Below are positions 40,165 through 48,390 of a DNA stretch of 52,640 nt, piece after piece. A program made the translations under genes and the position numbers. The notes under the pieces are model-generated. The model was given only the letters and a program-made list of their open reading frames with translations, was not told where the DNA came from and ran no database searches. This DNA comes from Clostridia bacterium (GTDB lineage: Bacteria > Bacillota > Clostridia > Oscillospirales > Acutalibacteraceae). Each line of letters starts with the position of its first letter. Within the stretch, counting starts at the first letter, position 1. Location of the stretch: positions 1 to 52,640 of the forward strand of contig JAFSAC010000006.1 in the NCBI GenBank assembly GCA_017442265.1, in the 5' to 3' direction.

Positions 40165-41178
40165 ATGGCAATACTTATTACCGGCGGATGCGGATTTATC
40201 GGTTCGCACACCTGCCTTGAGATGATGTCGGCCGGTTACGATATCGTGGTAATGGACAATTATTATAACTCCGATCCGATCGCTTTAGAGCGGGTGCGGG
40301 CGCTGGCCGGACGTGACTTTCCGTTTTATGAATGTGACATTCGGGATGCCGACGGACTTCGCAACATTTTTGAACATCATACCATTGATGCGGTGATCCA
40401 TTTTGCGGGTCTCAAAGCGGTGGGCGAATCGGTTCAAAAACCGCTGGAATATTATGATAATAACGTGGGCGGCACCGTCACCCTGTGTGAGGTTATGGCG
40501 GAATACGGCTGTAAGCGGATGATCTTCAGTTCTTCCGCCACCGTATACGGTATGGGGAACCCCTCGCCGCTGCTGGAAACCTATCCCACCGGCGCGGTTA
40601 CCAATCCTTACGGCCGCACTAAATACGTCATCGAAGAGATTTTGAAGGACCTTTGTGTGTCCGACCCGGAATGGAGCGTTGTGCTGCTGCGGTACTTTAA
40701 CCCCATTGGCGCGCACGAAAGCGGACAGATCGGGGAAAACCCCAACGGTATCCCCAATAACCTGATGCCCTACGTGTCTCAGGTGGCGATCGGAAAGCGT
40801 CCGTTCCTGTCGGTGTTCGGCGACGATTACGATACCCCCGACGGCACCGGGGTGAGAGACTATATCCACGTGGTGGACCTTGCAAAAGGTCACGTGAAGG
40901 CGACCGATTACGCGCTGGAAAATGCGGGTGCAGAGGTGTTTAACCTCGGCACCGGGAAAGGCACCAGCGTGCTGGACCTCGTAAAAACCTTTGAAAAGGT
41001 GAACGGGGTGCCGGTACCGTACAAGGTGGTTGCCCGCCGTGCCGGCGATATCGCCACCTGCTATTCCGATCCGACCAAAGCGAAAGAAGTCTTGCATTGG
41101 GTCGCCGAAAAGGACCTCGAGGATATGTGCCGCGACACCTGGAAATGGCAGTCGCAAAATCCCGACGGTTTCTGCTGA
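40165..41178 (+). CDS. galE: UDP-glucose 4-epimerase
   Basis: Interconverts UDP-glucose/UDP-galactose (often also the N-acetyl forms). Rossmann motif ILITGGCGFIGSHTCLEMM, catalytic SSSATVYG and Y-x3-K (YGRTK), AGLKAVGESVQKPLEYYDNN, and GTGVRDYIHVVDLAKGH. 337 residues. ATG at 40165 is 6-7 nt from GGAGGG; ATG at 40159 is too close. Divergent from the nucleotidyltransferase-galM pair. Confidence 0.96.
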   Translation: MAILITGGCGFIGSHTCLEMMSAGYDIVVMDNYYNSDPIALERVRALAGRDFPFYECDIRDADGLRNIFEHHTIDAVIHFAGLKAVGESVQKPLEYYDNNVGGTVTLCEVMAEYGCKRMIFSSSATVYGMGNPSPLLETYPTGAVTNPYGRTKYVIEEILKDLCVSDPEWSVVLLRYFNPIGAHESGQIGENPNGIPNNLMPYVSQVAIGKRPFLSVFGDDYDTPDGTGVRDYIHVVDLAKGHVKATDYALENAGAEVFNLGTGKGTSVLDLVKTFEKVNGVPVPYKVVARRAGDIATCYSDPTKAKEVLHWVAEKDLEDMCRDTWKWQSQNPDGFC

Positions 41179-41182
41179 TAAC

Positions 41183-41223
41183 AAAAAATCCGTGATGCTG
41201 TGACAGCATCACGGATTTTTTTA
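41183..41223. terminator. Bidirectional terminator
   Basis: An 18-bp stem (41183-41200 with 41204-41221), 3-nt loop, A/T tracts; between galE and the converging rubredoxin gene. Confidence 0.9.
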
Positions 41224-41373
41224 TTCCGCTTCGAACGAATCCTTACCGAGTCCGCACACCGGACAGACCCAGTCCTCCGGGACGTTCTCCCAGGCCGTAC
41301 CGGGGGCAACGCCGTTGTCCGGATCGCCGACGGCGGGATCGTACTCATAACCGCAGGGGCACAGGTATTTCAT
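41221..41373 (-). CDS. Rubredoxin with a CxC first knuckle, 50 residues
   Basis: Small iron protein for electron transfer. The minus-strand frame reads [20 protein letters not shown] and continues with the family pattern GVAPGT...[17 protein letters not shown]. The second knuckle is CPVCG as usual, but the first is C5-P-C7-G: one residue short of the standard CxxCG. GGAGG is 7 nt from the ATG. It probably serves the oxidative-stress proteins (rubrerythrin lies 8 kb away). Too short for most ORF filters. Confidence 0.88.
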   Translation of the reverse strand: MKYLCPCGYEYDPAVGDPDNGVAPGTAWENVPEDWVCPVCGLGKDSFEAE

Positions 41374-41431
41374 GGTGATTCCTCCTTTTCTGTTGTAAAA
41401 CTAATATGGTCGCATTTTCCTAAAATTATAC

Positions 41432-41467
41432 AAAAGGATATGCTACCATAATAATAGCATATCCTTT
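41432..41467 (-). terminator. Terminator of the PepSY lipoprotein gene
   Basis: A 13-bp stem (41433-41445 with 41455-41467), 9-nt loop; on the minus strand a T-rich tail follows. Confidence 0.75.
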
Positions 41468-41486
41468 CTGTTTTCGCAAATAAAAA

Positions 41487-41780
41487 TTAGTCGTCGATCT
41501 CCCGGTCGCTTTCGGTGACCGCACCGGTCTCAGCATTGACGTCATACGAATACTCTAAAATCCCCGACTTGAAATCAATCTCATACACCGCCACCCCGTT
41601 TTCGCGTTCCAAACGGTTTTCCAGATTGCGAACGCTTTCGGGGGTCACCCCGGCCTCTGTGAGGGCGATGCTCAGTGCCTCCTCAGCGGAAATTTTCGGC
41701 GCTTCGGCCTCGCCACTCCCGCAAGCGGCAAAGGTCAGCACCAATAAGAGCGCAGTCAATATAATCGCTATTCGTTTCAT
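41487..41780 (-). CDS. PepSY-domain lipoprotein
   Basis: A 97-residue secreted protein: lipoprotein signal (1-20) with lipobox LTFAAC and Cys20 as anchor, a short Gly/Ser/Glu linker, then one PepSY domain (about 30-95, ISAEEALSIALTEAGVTPESVRNLE and VYEIDFKSGILEYSYDVNAETGAV). PepSY domains often inhibit or bind extracytoplasmic proteases; no protease gene is adjacent. GGGAGG lies about 6 nt before the ATG. Confidence 0.85.
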   Translation of the reverse strand: MKRIAIILTALLLVLTFAACGSGEAEAPKISAEEALSIALTEAGVTPESVRNLENRLERENGVAVYEIDFKSGILEYSYDVNAETGAVTESDREIDD

Positions 41781-41804
41781 ACTATCCCTCCCGGAATAGT
41801 ATAT

Positions 41805-41836
41805 AAAAAAAGAGGGGCGGTTATGCCCCTCTTTTT
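41805..41836 (-). terminator. Terminator of the membrane protein gene
   Basis: A 12-bp stem (41807-41818 with 41825-41836), 6-nt loop, T tract on the minus strand. Confidence 0.8.
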
Positions 41837-41847
41837 GTAAGGGTTAT

Positions 41848-42453
41848 TTACGCGTTTTCTTTTTGCCGTTTTCCGGTGGTCAATAGAAAGATACCAACGT
41901 AAAAAAGTATGGTGAACAGATATTGAATACCCGCCGAAAAAAGGAGGGGCAGGGGATTAAGCAGTTCGTAGGATATGTACATGAATACGCGGGGGAGAAA
42001 CGATAAGAGTTCTGCTATTGCCAGGAGGACAGAAACAAGAGTTCCAATTCGTAAAAGGGAAAGAAACTTAATCGGATTAAGACTACCCCACAGGGAGAGT
42101 ATGTGTGCCACTAATAGTAGCATAGGTAAAATGAAAACGGTGAGTGAGCGGGACAAGAAAGAGGAAACCTGCCATTGCTTTACGAACATGATCAATCCCA
42201 AGAGCGATTCAAAGGTCAGAATGCTAAATGCAATGGGCAATAGAGCGTTTTTAAGCCGATACTCTTTTTTGCCTGTTATTAAAAAAATCAGCACGCAAGC
42301 CGGTGCTATCACACCGGACAGCAGTGAAAACCAGAGGTTTAAGCGAATGGGGTTTTGTGTGATCACTCCCAAAACCGAGCCGAGAATAAAGAGCGAAGTA
42401 AATAGGATCGCCAGGGTGGCTTTTCCTTTGCTGACGGATAACGGATGATTCAT
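41848..42453 (-). CDS. Polytopic membrane protein of unknown function
   Basis: A 201-residue protein with six or so hydrophobic helices (for example ILFTSLFILGSVLGVI, VIAPACVLIFLITG, SLTVFILPMLLLVAHILSLW, YLFTILFYVGIFLLTTG) and short loops. I recognise no family. ATG at 42453 with GAGGTG upstream. The gene is more AT-rich than the galE region, as are the next genes, so it may belong to an acquired segment. Its own terminator follows. Confidence 0.6.
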   Translation of the reverse strand: MNHPLSVSKGKATLAILFTSLFILGSVLGVITQNPIRLNLWFSLLSGVIAPACVLIFLITGKKEYRLKNALLPIAFSILTFESLLGLIMFVKQWQVSSFLSRSLTVFILPMLLLVAHILSLWGSLNPIKFLSLLRIGTLVSVLLAIAELLSFLPRVFMYISYELLNPLPLLFSAGIQYLFTILFYVGIFLLTTGKRQKENA

Positions 42454-42538
42454 ACGCTTCACCTCAACAGAAAGATTGTTCTATAAAAAGGATACCATAT
42501 CCTTTCCCAATTTGCAATAGGGAGGGGCAAAGCAACGA

Positions 42539-42910
42539 TCAGCTCAACGGTATCCGTTTTATCCTAACCGGACGGTTGAGTGCGGTGGCAAAATCGATTA
42601 TGGCTTTGGTCCCTCGGCTTTTTCCGTCCCAAAAACAAATAATAAAATCGGCGATCTCCGCCATTTTTCGGTTTCTCATCGGTCCGGCTGCCCGCCCGTA
42701 TTTCTCCCACTCGGCGGGATACCGCTCAATTTCATACCCGTGCTCGCGCGCGTACCGTTCTCCCAGCGCATCGGCACCGCGGCAGCCGCCCGATATAAAT
42801 AGGAACTCACACACACTTTTCATATCGCTAATGCAAGAATCAATATATTCCTCGGCTTCATAATAGTTGTCATAATCCCGACACCCGGCAACCACAATTC
42901 GTTTTTTCAT
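42539..42910 (-). CDS. SLOG-superfamily protein (DUF2493, YpsA-related)
   Basis: A 123-residue Rossmann-like protein: VVAGCRDYDNYYEAEEYIDS start, LFISGGCRGADALGERYAREHG (the SLOG nucleotide-binding loop) and ADFIICFWDGKSRGTKAIIDFA. SLOG proteins are proposed to bind nucleotide-derived ligands; DUF2493 members are frequent in phages and plasmids. AGAGGGG 7 nt upstream of the ATG. Adjacent to an RHH and an XRE gene on the other strand. Confidence 0.75.
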   Translation of the reverse strand: MKKRIVVAGCRDYDNYYEAEEYIDSCISDMKSVCEFLFISGGCRGADALGERYAREHGYEIERYPAEWEKYGRAAGPMRNRKMAEIADFIICFWDGKSRGTKAIIDFATALNRPVRIKRIPLS

Positions 42911-43033
42911 AAAAAGCCCCTCTTTTCATACTTCATACTCCCATATTATTATAAAATCACCAAATTTGCAATACATTTGTAATGCATACCGCAAACACTT
43001 TTGCACATACAATAGTATTGCAGAGGTGATTTT

Positions 43034-43207
43034 ATGAAACGATTTAAAATTCCGTCTATACCGCCGACAACTACCAAAAGTATCCGTTTTCCGAACGATA
43101 TTATTGAACAGGTAGAAAACGAAATAAAAGGTTCGAATTGTACGTTTACCGCGTTTGTGATTGAAGCGGTAAGGGTTGCATTGGCCAATTTGAAAGAGGA
43201 AAAATAG
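43034..43207 (+). CDS. Small ribbon-helix-helix-like protein, 57 residues
   Basis: A short frame with AGAGGTGA about 6 nt before the ATG. The peptide has a basic/proline N-terminus (MKRFKIPSIPPTTTK), a beta strand SIRFP followed by helix NDIIEQVENEIKG, a turn GSNCT, and helix FTAFVIEAVRVALANLKEEK: the beta-alpha-alpha layout of ribbon-helix-helix DNA-binding proteins (CopG/Arc type). It is followed 30 nt later by an XRE gene, so the two may form a regulatory pair. Low GC, probably from a mobile element. Confidence 0.65.
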   Translation: MKRFKIPSIPPTTTKSIRFPNDIIEQVENEIKGSNCTFTAFVIEAVRVALANLKEEK

Positions 43208-43237
43208 GAAGCATTTGTAACATAAGGTGAGAAGTAT

Positions 43238-43432
43238 ATGTATTATCCGCGCTTGAGGGGTTTGCGAGAGGATCATGATTTGGTTCAAAAAGAGGTAGCC
43301 GCTTATTTGAATATTGATCAAAGAACTTACAGTAACTATGAAACCGGCAAGCGGGAAATACCGACCCACCATATTGTGGCTTTAGCAAAATTTTATAAGG
43401 TTTCAACTGATTATATTTTAGGATTAAAATAA
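43238..43432 (+). CDS. XRE-type HTH protein, 64 residues
   Basis: A protein consisting only of one helix-turn-helix domain: LRGLREDHDLVQKEVAAYLNIDQRTYSNYETGKREIPTHHIVALAKFYKVSTDYILGLK. The last part is the family end DYILGL. Such single-domain regulators are common in phage and integrative-element control regions. AAGGTGAG upstream of the ATG. AT-rich. Followed by a strong terminator. Confidence 0.85.
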   Translation: MYYPRLRGLREDHDLVQKEVAAYLNIDQRTYSNYETGKREIPTHHIVALAKFYKVSTDYILGLK

Positions 43433-43440
43433 GAGATAGA

Positions 43441-43474
43441 AAAAACCGACCGTGTTTTCACGGTCGGTTTTTGT
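43441..43474. terminator. Bidirectional terminator
   Basis: A 14-bp stem (43441-43454 with 43459-43472), 4-nt loop, A and T tracts; between the XRE gene and putP. Confidence 0.9.
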
Positions 43475-43491
43475 TTACTGTATTTGAAGAA

Positions 43492-45063
43492 TTACGCTTC
43501 TTCTACTTTGCCTGCGCGCACCGCTTCGAAATCCTCTTCGATCTCTTTTGAGGGCGCCTTGGTGAGCAAGGATACCACCACAATGCACAGGGAGGAGAAG
43601 ATAAACGCCGGCAGCAGCTCGTAGATCGCGAACACGCCGCCAAGTTTACTGATAACCAGCTTCCACAGGAACACCATACCGGCGCCGCCGATCATACCGG
43701 CAATAGCGCCCGGCTTGTTGACCCGCTTCCAGAACAGCGAGAACAGCATCAGCGGTCCGAAGGTGGCGCCAAAGCCGGCCCACGCGAAGGAAACGATGCT
43801 GAAGATGACACTGTCTTCATCCAGCGCGATCACAATACCGATCGCCGCTAACACCAAGAGGGTGATACGGGATACGATCATTACCTGCTTGTCGGTGGCG
43901 TTCTTCTTGAAAATGCCCTGGAAGATGTTTTTGGAGAAGGCGGACGCGGCAATCAGCAGATACGAGTCGGACGAGCTGATGGTCGCCGCCAGGATGCCCG
44001 CCATAACGAACCCGGCGAGGATCGCCGGCAGGGAGTTGGTGGCGAGGGTGATAAAGATGTTTTCGGCGCCGCCCTTGGTCAGGTGAGCCACCGGGAACAG
44101 CTGACGGCCCACGATACCGATGAACACCGCCACCGCCAGCGAGATGACCACCCATACGGTGGCAATCCGGCGGGAGCGCTTGAGTTCCTCTTCCTTGCGG
44201 ATAGCCATAAAGCGCAACAGCACCTGCGGCATACCGAAGTAACCAAGGCCCCACGCCATCATGGAGCAAATGGTGAGAATGCCGTAGGGAGCCGCATTAC
44301 CGAACACCGGCTTGCCCGCTTCAACGATCTGCTGACCGTCGGCATTCAGGGTGGGGGTAGCCAGCCCAAAGAACTCTAAAAATCCGGGGATATTTTTGGC
44401 GTTATCGATGACAGCACCCAGACCGCCGGCCTGAATGGTGCTGATGATGACGATGACGGTCAGCGCCACGATCATCACGATCGCCTGCATAAAGTCGGAA
44501 ACGCTTTCCGCCAAAAATCCGCCGAGCAGGGTGTACAGTAACACAAACGCCGCTCCCACGATCATCATCACGACGTAGGGTGCCCCAAACAGGGTGGAAA
44601 AGAGCTTGCCGCAGGTCACAAAGCAGCTCGAAGCATATACCGTAAAGAAGATGAGAATAAACGCACCGGCAATCAGCATAATGTGTTTATTCTTCTCCCG
44701 GAACCGGTTGGAGAAAAACTCCGGCAGGGTGATCGAATTGTTCGCCCGCACGCTGTACCGCCGTAACCGTTTAGACACGATCAGCCAGTTGATATAGGTG
44801 CCGACCGCAAGACCAATGGCGGTCCAGGTGGCATCCGCCAGTCCGCACCAGTAAGCGACACCCGGCAGACCCATGAGCAGCCAGCCGCTCATATCCGAGG
44901 CCTCCGCGCTCATCGCGGTGACCCAGGGGCCCAGTGACCGCCCGCCGAGGAAATACTCCTCGGAGTTTTTGTTGGCACGCTTGGCGTAAATCACGCCGAT
45001 TCCGATAACTACCGCCATATAAATGACCATAGCGACCAGAATCTGTATGGTTTTTCCGTCCAT
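43492..45063 (-). CDS. putP: Sodium/proline symporter (SSS family)
   Basis: A 523-residue 12-13 helix transporter of the sodium:solute symporter family, closest to PutP: EEYFLGGRSLGPWVTAMSAEASDMSGWLLMGLPG, GGFLAESVSDFMQAIVMI, ISSSDSYLLIAASAFSKN and WKRVNKPGAIAGM. ATG at 45063 is 8 nt from AGGAAGG; ATG at 45069 is possible. A promoter TTGCAT-17-TATGAT lies upstream on the minus strand. Monocistronic. Confidence 0.92.
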   Translation of the reverse strand: MDGKTIQILVAMVIYMAVVIGIGVIYAKRANKNSEEYFLGGRSLGPWVTAMSAEASDMSGWLLMGLPGVAYWCGLADATWTAIGLAVGTYINWLIVSKRLRRYSVRANNSITLPEFFSNRFREKNKHIMLIAGAFILIFFTVYASSCFVTCGKLFSTLFGAPYVVMMIVGAAFVLLYTLLGGFLAESVSDFMQAIVMIVALTVIVIISTIQAGGLGAVIDNAKNIPGFLEFFGLATPTLNADGQQIVEAGKPVFGNAAPYGILTICSMMAWGLGYFGMPQVLLRFMAIRKEEELKRSRRIATVWVVISLAVAVFIGIVGRQLFPVAHLTKGGAENIFITLATNSLPAILAGFVMAGILAATISSSDSYLLIAASAFSKNIFQGIFKKNATDKQVMIVSRITLLVLAAIGIVIALDEDSVIFSIVSFAWAGFGATFGPLMLFSLFWKRVNKPGAIAGMIGGAGMVFLWKLVISKLGGVFAIYELLPAFIFSSLCIVVVSLLTKAPSKEIEEDFEAVRAGKVEEA

Positions 45064-45096
45064 AATCATTACCTTCCTCTGTAAAATGAAAAATAA

Positions 45097-45125
45097 TACA
45101 TTTATCATAACAGAAAATGCAAGAT
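45097..45125 (-). promoter_or_regulatory. Sigma-A promoter of putP
   Basis: Minus strand: TTGCAT, 17-bp spacer, TATGAT, about 35 bp before the ATG. Coordinates are accurate to a few bases. Confidence 0.55.
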
Positions 45126-45204
45126 AATGCAATAAAAAATTCAAAACTATCGGACCATATGTCTTTTTGTTCCCCAGGTGTTGGATTGATAACTTCTAAA
45201 ATGT

Positions 45205-45232
45205 AAAAAGCGGAGGAAATCCCTCCGCTTTT
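45205..45232 (-). terminator. Hairpin terminator
   Basis: Near-perfect 11-bp stem with short loop, T-rich on both strands. It ends minus-strand transcription coming from the AraC gene past the repeat copy. Confidence 0.75.
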
Positions 45233-45252
45233 GCTTTATGACAAATCCCTTA

Positions 45253-45366
45253 TATGAAAACGGGGCATCCCACCGTCTGGTCGGATACCCCGTTTCACCG
45301 TTTGGGCCATATTCAGTTGAAATATCTCTTCAGCAGACCTTCAAAGGCCTTGCCGTGACGAGCTTC
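45253..45366. repeat. Direct repeat, left copy (114 bp, 3 mismatches)
   Basis: Aligned with 49156-49269 at a constant offset of 3903 with only three substitutions. It covers the last 18 codons of the rubrerythrin gene plus its terminator hairpin. One substitution pair weakens this copy's hairpin. The homology stops sharply at 45366, within a codon of the rubrerythrin frame. Confidence 0.9.
45313..45366 (-). pseudogene. Rubrerythrin 3'-end fragment (last 18 codons)
   Basis: The minus strand encodes ...[17 protein letters not shown] followed by TGA, identical to the end of the intact rubrerythrin at 49216. Upstream of this point the similarity is lost, so the gene body is absent here. Confidence 0.85.
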
Positions 45367-45419
45367 CCCCCGGGATCTTGCACGGGTTTTAAAATTTTGT
45401 CTTGCTTTTCGGTTTTCCA

Positions 45420-46181
45420 TTACCGCGCCAGTTGTCGGTATTCCTTTGGTGACATGCCGTTTCTTTTTCTAAATGCTTTGGAAAAAGCGGAGGAGGTGTT
45501 AAAGCCCGTACGGTAGGCGATCTCAGTTACGTTTAGCTTGGTTCGAAGCAACAGTGTTTCCGCATGCTCCAACCGTCTCATGAGCAAATATTCATGAGGG
45601 GATACCGAAAAACGCTCGGCAAACAAATGACGAAAGCGGTTGTAGCTATAATGAAATTCCGAGGCGATCTCGTGAAAGTTTACCTCCTCACGGTAGCTAT
45701 TGTCTATCATATCGATCACTGTGCTCCAGTTTATTTTGGGGCGCTCTGCTTCTCCGCTGTTGCTTTGGTGTTTTTGAATTTTTTCTGCGGTTACCAGTAT
45801 GTTCGCAAGACATGCTTCCGTTAAAACGTCTCGGTGGGGAGAAGAGGTCAGCGACAGACGGCGAAGTTTGCGGATCAGTGAAAAAAGCTTTTGATCCCCG
45901 TCGCGAAATACTCCTTCCTCTAAGGGTATGTCGGGGAATTCACACAAAAACGTGGTGGACAGTGTTTCGCACGGCACGGGGTTCACCTCATCGTGGACGG
46001 TTCCTGCCCGATAGAAGGCAAAACAATTCCCGTGATAGGAGTACTCCTTTCCGCGAATATGTGTCAATCCATCTCCATAAACAAAATAGACCAGCTCGTG
46101 GCAGGGGTGAGTGTGTTCGAAAATGGTGATGGGAGATGCGTGCTCGGAATGGTAGGTGTGGTGAAATTGCATATCAATCAT
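45420..46181 (-). CDS. AraC family transcriptional regulator of the sugar cassette
   Basis: A 253-residue regulator: cupin-type sensor (ITIFEHTHPCHELVYFVYGDGLTHIRGKEYSYHGNCFAFYRAGTVHD) and C-terminal double HTH (VNFHEIASEFHYSYNRFRHLFAERFSVSPHEYL; VTEIAYRTGFNTSSAFSKAFRKRNGMSPKEYR). AAGGAG 7 nt before the ATG. It is divergent from the Gfo/Idh-ROK-SIS operon, so it most likely controls it. It has the same layout as the AraC at 26681 but only family-level similarity. Confidence 0.88.
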   Translation of the reverse strand: MIDMQFHHTYHSEHASPITIFEHTHPCHELVYFVYGDGLTHIRGKEYSYHGNCFAFYRAGTVHDEVNPVPCETLSTTFLCEFPDIPLEEGVFRDGDQKLFSLIRKLRRLSLTSSPHRDVLTEACLANILVTAEKIQKHQSNSGEAERPKINWSTVIDMIDNSYREEVNFHEIASEFHYSYNRFRHLFAERFSVSPHEYLLMRRLEHAETLLLRTKLNVTEIAYRTGFNTSSAFSKAFRKRNGMSPKEYRQLAR

Positions 46182-46212
46182 GGCGCTTCTCCTTGTTTAT
46201 CTTGATGCTTTT

Positions 46213-46241
46213 ATTATAGTGGATATTGCAAATTTAATCAA
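46213..46241 (-). promoter_or_regulatory. Sigma-A promoter of the AraC gene
   Basis: Minus strand: TTGATT (46236-46241), 17-bp spacer, TATAAT (46213-46218). Confidence 0.65.
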
Positions 46242-46372
46242 TCATAATAGCCAAATATTCAAAAAACTCAAGCAATTTATGATAGAAAAACACACAGGGA
46301 CTTGCTACAATAATAATGGGAAATGGGTTTATATCCCCAATTTTCCAAAATATGTTTATTGGAGGAATCAAA

Positions 46373-47467
46373 ATGGAAAGAGTCATTAAGATCGGTATTA
46401 TCGGATGTGGTAACATCGCCAATGCCAAGCATATGCCCATCCTCTTTAACATTTCAGGCGTAGAGTTGGTCGCATTCTGTGATATCGTTCCGGAAAAGGC
46501 GCGCGCTGCCGCTGATAAGTTTGGGGTTCCCGGAGCTCCTGTTTTTGAGAATTACAAGGACCTTTTGGCGATTGATGAGATCGAAGTCGTCCACATTTGT
46601 ACACCTAATCTGACCCATCGTATGATCACGGTTGATGCATTGGAGGCGGGCAAGCATGTCATGTGCGAGAAGCCCATGGCAGTGACCGCCGTAGATGCAA
46701 AGGCGATGCTGGATGCCGCCAAGCGTACGGGTAAAAAGCTGACCATCGGCTACCAAAACCGTTTTCGCCCCGATTCCATGTTCATGAAGAAGGAGGCCGA
46801 AAAGGGCACCTTCGGTGAGGTTTATTTTGCCAAGGCGACCGCCTTACGCCGCCGCGCCGTTCCCACCTGGGGAATATTCCAGGATAAGGATGCCAAGGCG
46901 GGTCCTCTTTTTGACATTGGCACTCATGCGCTGGACCTGACTCTTTGGATGATGAACAACTACAAGCCCAAGTACTGTGTAGGAAGCATCTATAACAAGT
47001 TGAACGGCTCCCCGAAGGGTGAACAGGGCAACATTTGGGGATCGTGGGATCCCGAAAAATACACGGCGGAGGATTCCGCTTTTGGCTTTGTCGTTATGGA
47101 AAACGGCGCCACCATCTTTTTGGAGTCCTCTTGGGCATTGAATCTTATTGACGCCAGAGAAGCCATCACTACCATCTGCGGAACCAAGGCGGGCGCAGAT
47201 ATGGTAAACGGCGTTCGAATCAATGGTATTCTCAACGACGAGCAGTATGTGCTAAATTCCGATTTCGGAACGGGCGGTGTGGCGTTTATTCAGGGTAACC
47301 AAGGTCCTTCTCCTGCGGAATGCGAGGCCGTTCGTTGGATCGAGGCGATTCGTAACGACACCGAGGTGTTCACCAAGCCTGAGGAGGCATACTGCGTGAC
47401 CCGTATTTTGGAAGGTATTTACGAATCGGGAAAATCTGGCCGCGTTTATTACTTTGACAACGAATGA
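46373..47467 (+). CDS. Gfo/Idh/MocA family NAD(P)-dependent oxidoreductase
   Basis: A 364-residue sugar oxidoreductase. Rossmann motif IGIIGCGNIANAKHMPIL, EKP motif HVMCEKPMAVT, and the C-terminal alpha/beta domain with GPLFDIGTHALDLTLWMM (catalytic Asp/His). It oxidises or epimerises a sugar or cyclitol; the exact substrate is not readable. ATG at 46373 with GGAGG 8 nt upstream. Followed by ROK and SIS genes with ATGA overlaps: one operon for catabolism of an aminosugar or related compound. Confidence 0.9.
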   Translation: MERVIKIGIIGCGNIANAKHMPILFNISGVELVAFCDIVPEKARAAADKFGVPGAPVFENYKDLLAIDEIEVVHICTPNLTHRMITVDALEAGKHVMCEKPMAVTAVDAKAMLDAAKRTGKKLTIGYQNRFRPDSMFMKKEAEKGTFGEVYFAKATALRRRAVPTWGIFQDKDAKAGPLFDIGTHALDLTLWMMNNYKPKYCVGSIYNKLNGSPKGEQGNIWGSWDPEKYTAEDSAFGFVVMENGATIFLESSWALNLIDAREAITTICGTKAGADMVNGVRINGILNDEQYVLNSDFGTGGVAFIQGNQGPSPAECEAVRWIEAIRNDTEVFTKPEEAYCVTRILEGIYESGKSGRVYYFDNE

Positions 47468-48390
47468 ACGTTATGAGATCATTAATTTTTGCTGTCGATA
47501 TTGGCGGCTCCAAAATGGTGTGCGGTGTCTTGAACCGCAAGGGGGAGATCCTGCGACAATGGCGTACCGAATATTCCCCCGGCTATTCCGCGGAAGATCT
47601 GTTTCAATATGTTCGGGAAGGTTTTCGCGTTTTGAATGCCGGGGAGGATTGTTCGGTTTGCGGAGCAACGGTCCCCGGATTATGTGATGTTCATACAGGA
47701 AGGTGGTTGTATGCCCCTTTCTCGGGACTTTCCGACATTCCCATTACCGATATTCTCACCGAGATAACCGGATTTCCTGCTTATGCGGATAACGATGTAA
47801 ATCTTTGTGCGCTGGCAGAACGGTATTTCGGTGCTTGCCGTAATATCCGCGACTTTCTGTGGATCACGGTCAGCAACGGTATCGGCGGTGGACTCTTTCT
47901 GAACGGAGAGCTTTATCGCGGCAGCCGTTTGACTGCGGGAGAGATGGGGCACCTTACGGTGGAGGAGAATGGGCGCCTCTGTGGGTGCGGTAAGCGAGGT
48001 TGTCTCGAGGCAATGGCTTCGGGCGCTTACTTATCGGCAATTTATGAGGAGAGAAACGGCATTCGTCTACCGACCAAAAAGCTGGCTGAACTGGCGCGGG
48101 AAGGAGACGAAGAGGCGTTGGCGCTTTTCCGAACCGCAGGGACCTATATCGGTAAAGGTATCTCTCATGCGGTCAATCTTCTAGGATTGGATACTGTCGT
48201 ATTGGGCGGTGGAGTTGCGGAAAGCTTTTCTCTGTTGGAGCCGGGAATTTCGGATGCCTTGGCACACTGTGTATTTGATCAGGGCAATCCCGAGGTTCAC
48301 GTGATCCATTCTCCTCTCGGGCAATATGCCGCTTTAAAGGGCTGTGCCGCTCTTGTTTTAGATGAAGAAATGAGGAGGCAATCTATATGA
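47464..48390 (+). CDS. ROK family sugar kinase
   Basis: A 308-residue kinase of the ROK family: phosphate-binding DIGGSKMVCGVLN, VTVSNGIGGGLFLNGELYRGS, the zinc motif GHLTVEENGRLCGCGKRGCLEAMASG and VVLGGGVAES. Typical substrates are glucose, allose, N-acetylmannosamine or N-acetylglucosamine. The ATG overlaps the stop of the oxidoreductase gene (ATGA), and its own stop overlaps the SIS gene start. Confidence 0.9.
   Translation: MNVMRSLIFAVDIGGSKMVCGVLNRKGEILRQWRTEYSPGYSAEDLFQYVREGFRVLNAGEDCSVCGATVPGLCDVHTGRWLYAPFSGLSDIPITDILTEITGFPAYADNDVNLCALAERYFGACRNIRDFLWITVSNGIGGGLFLNGELYRGSRLTAGEMGHLTVEENGRLCGCGKRGCLEAMASGAYLSAIYEERNGIRLPTKKLAELAREGDEEALALFRTAGTYIGKGISHAVNLLGLDTVVLGGGVAESFSLLEPGISDALAHCVFDQGNPEVHVIHSPLGQYAALKGCAALVLDEEMRRQSI

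Noticed and set aside
41200..41451. Open frame of 83 codons on the plus strand
   Set aside because: It is antisense to the rubredoxin gene, which has conserved motifs and a good ribosome binding site.
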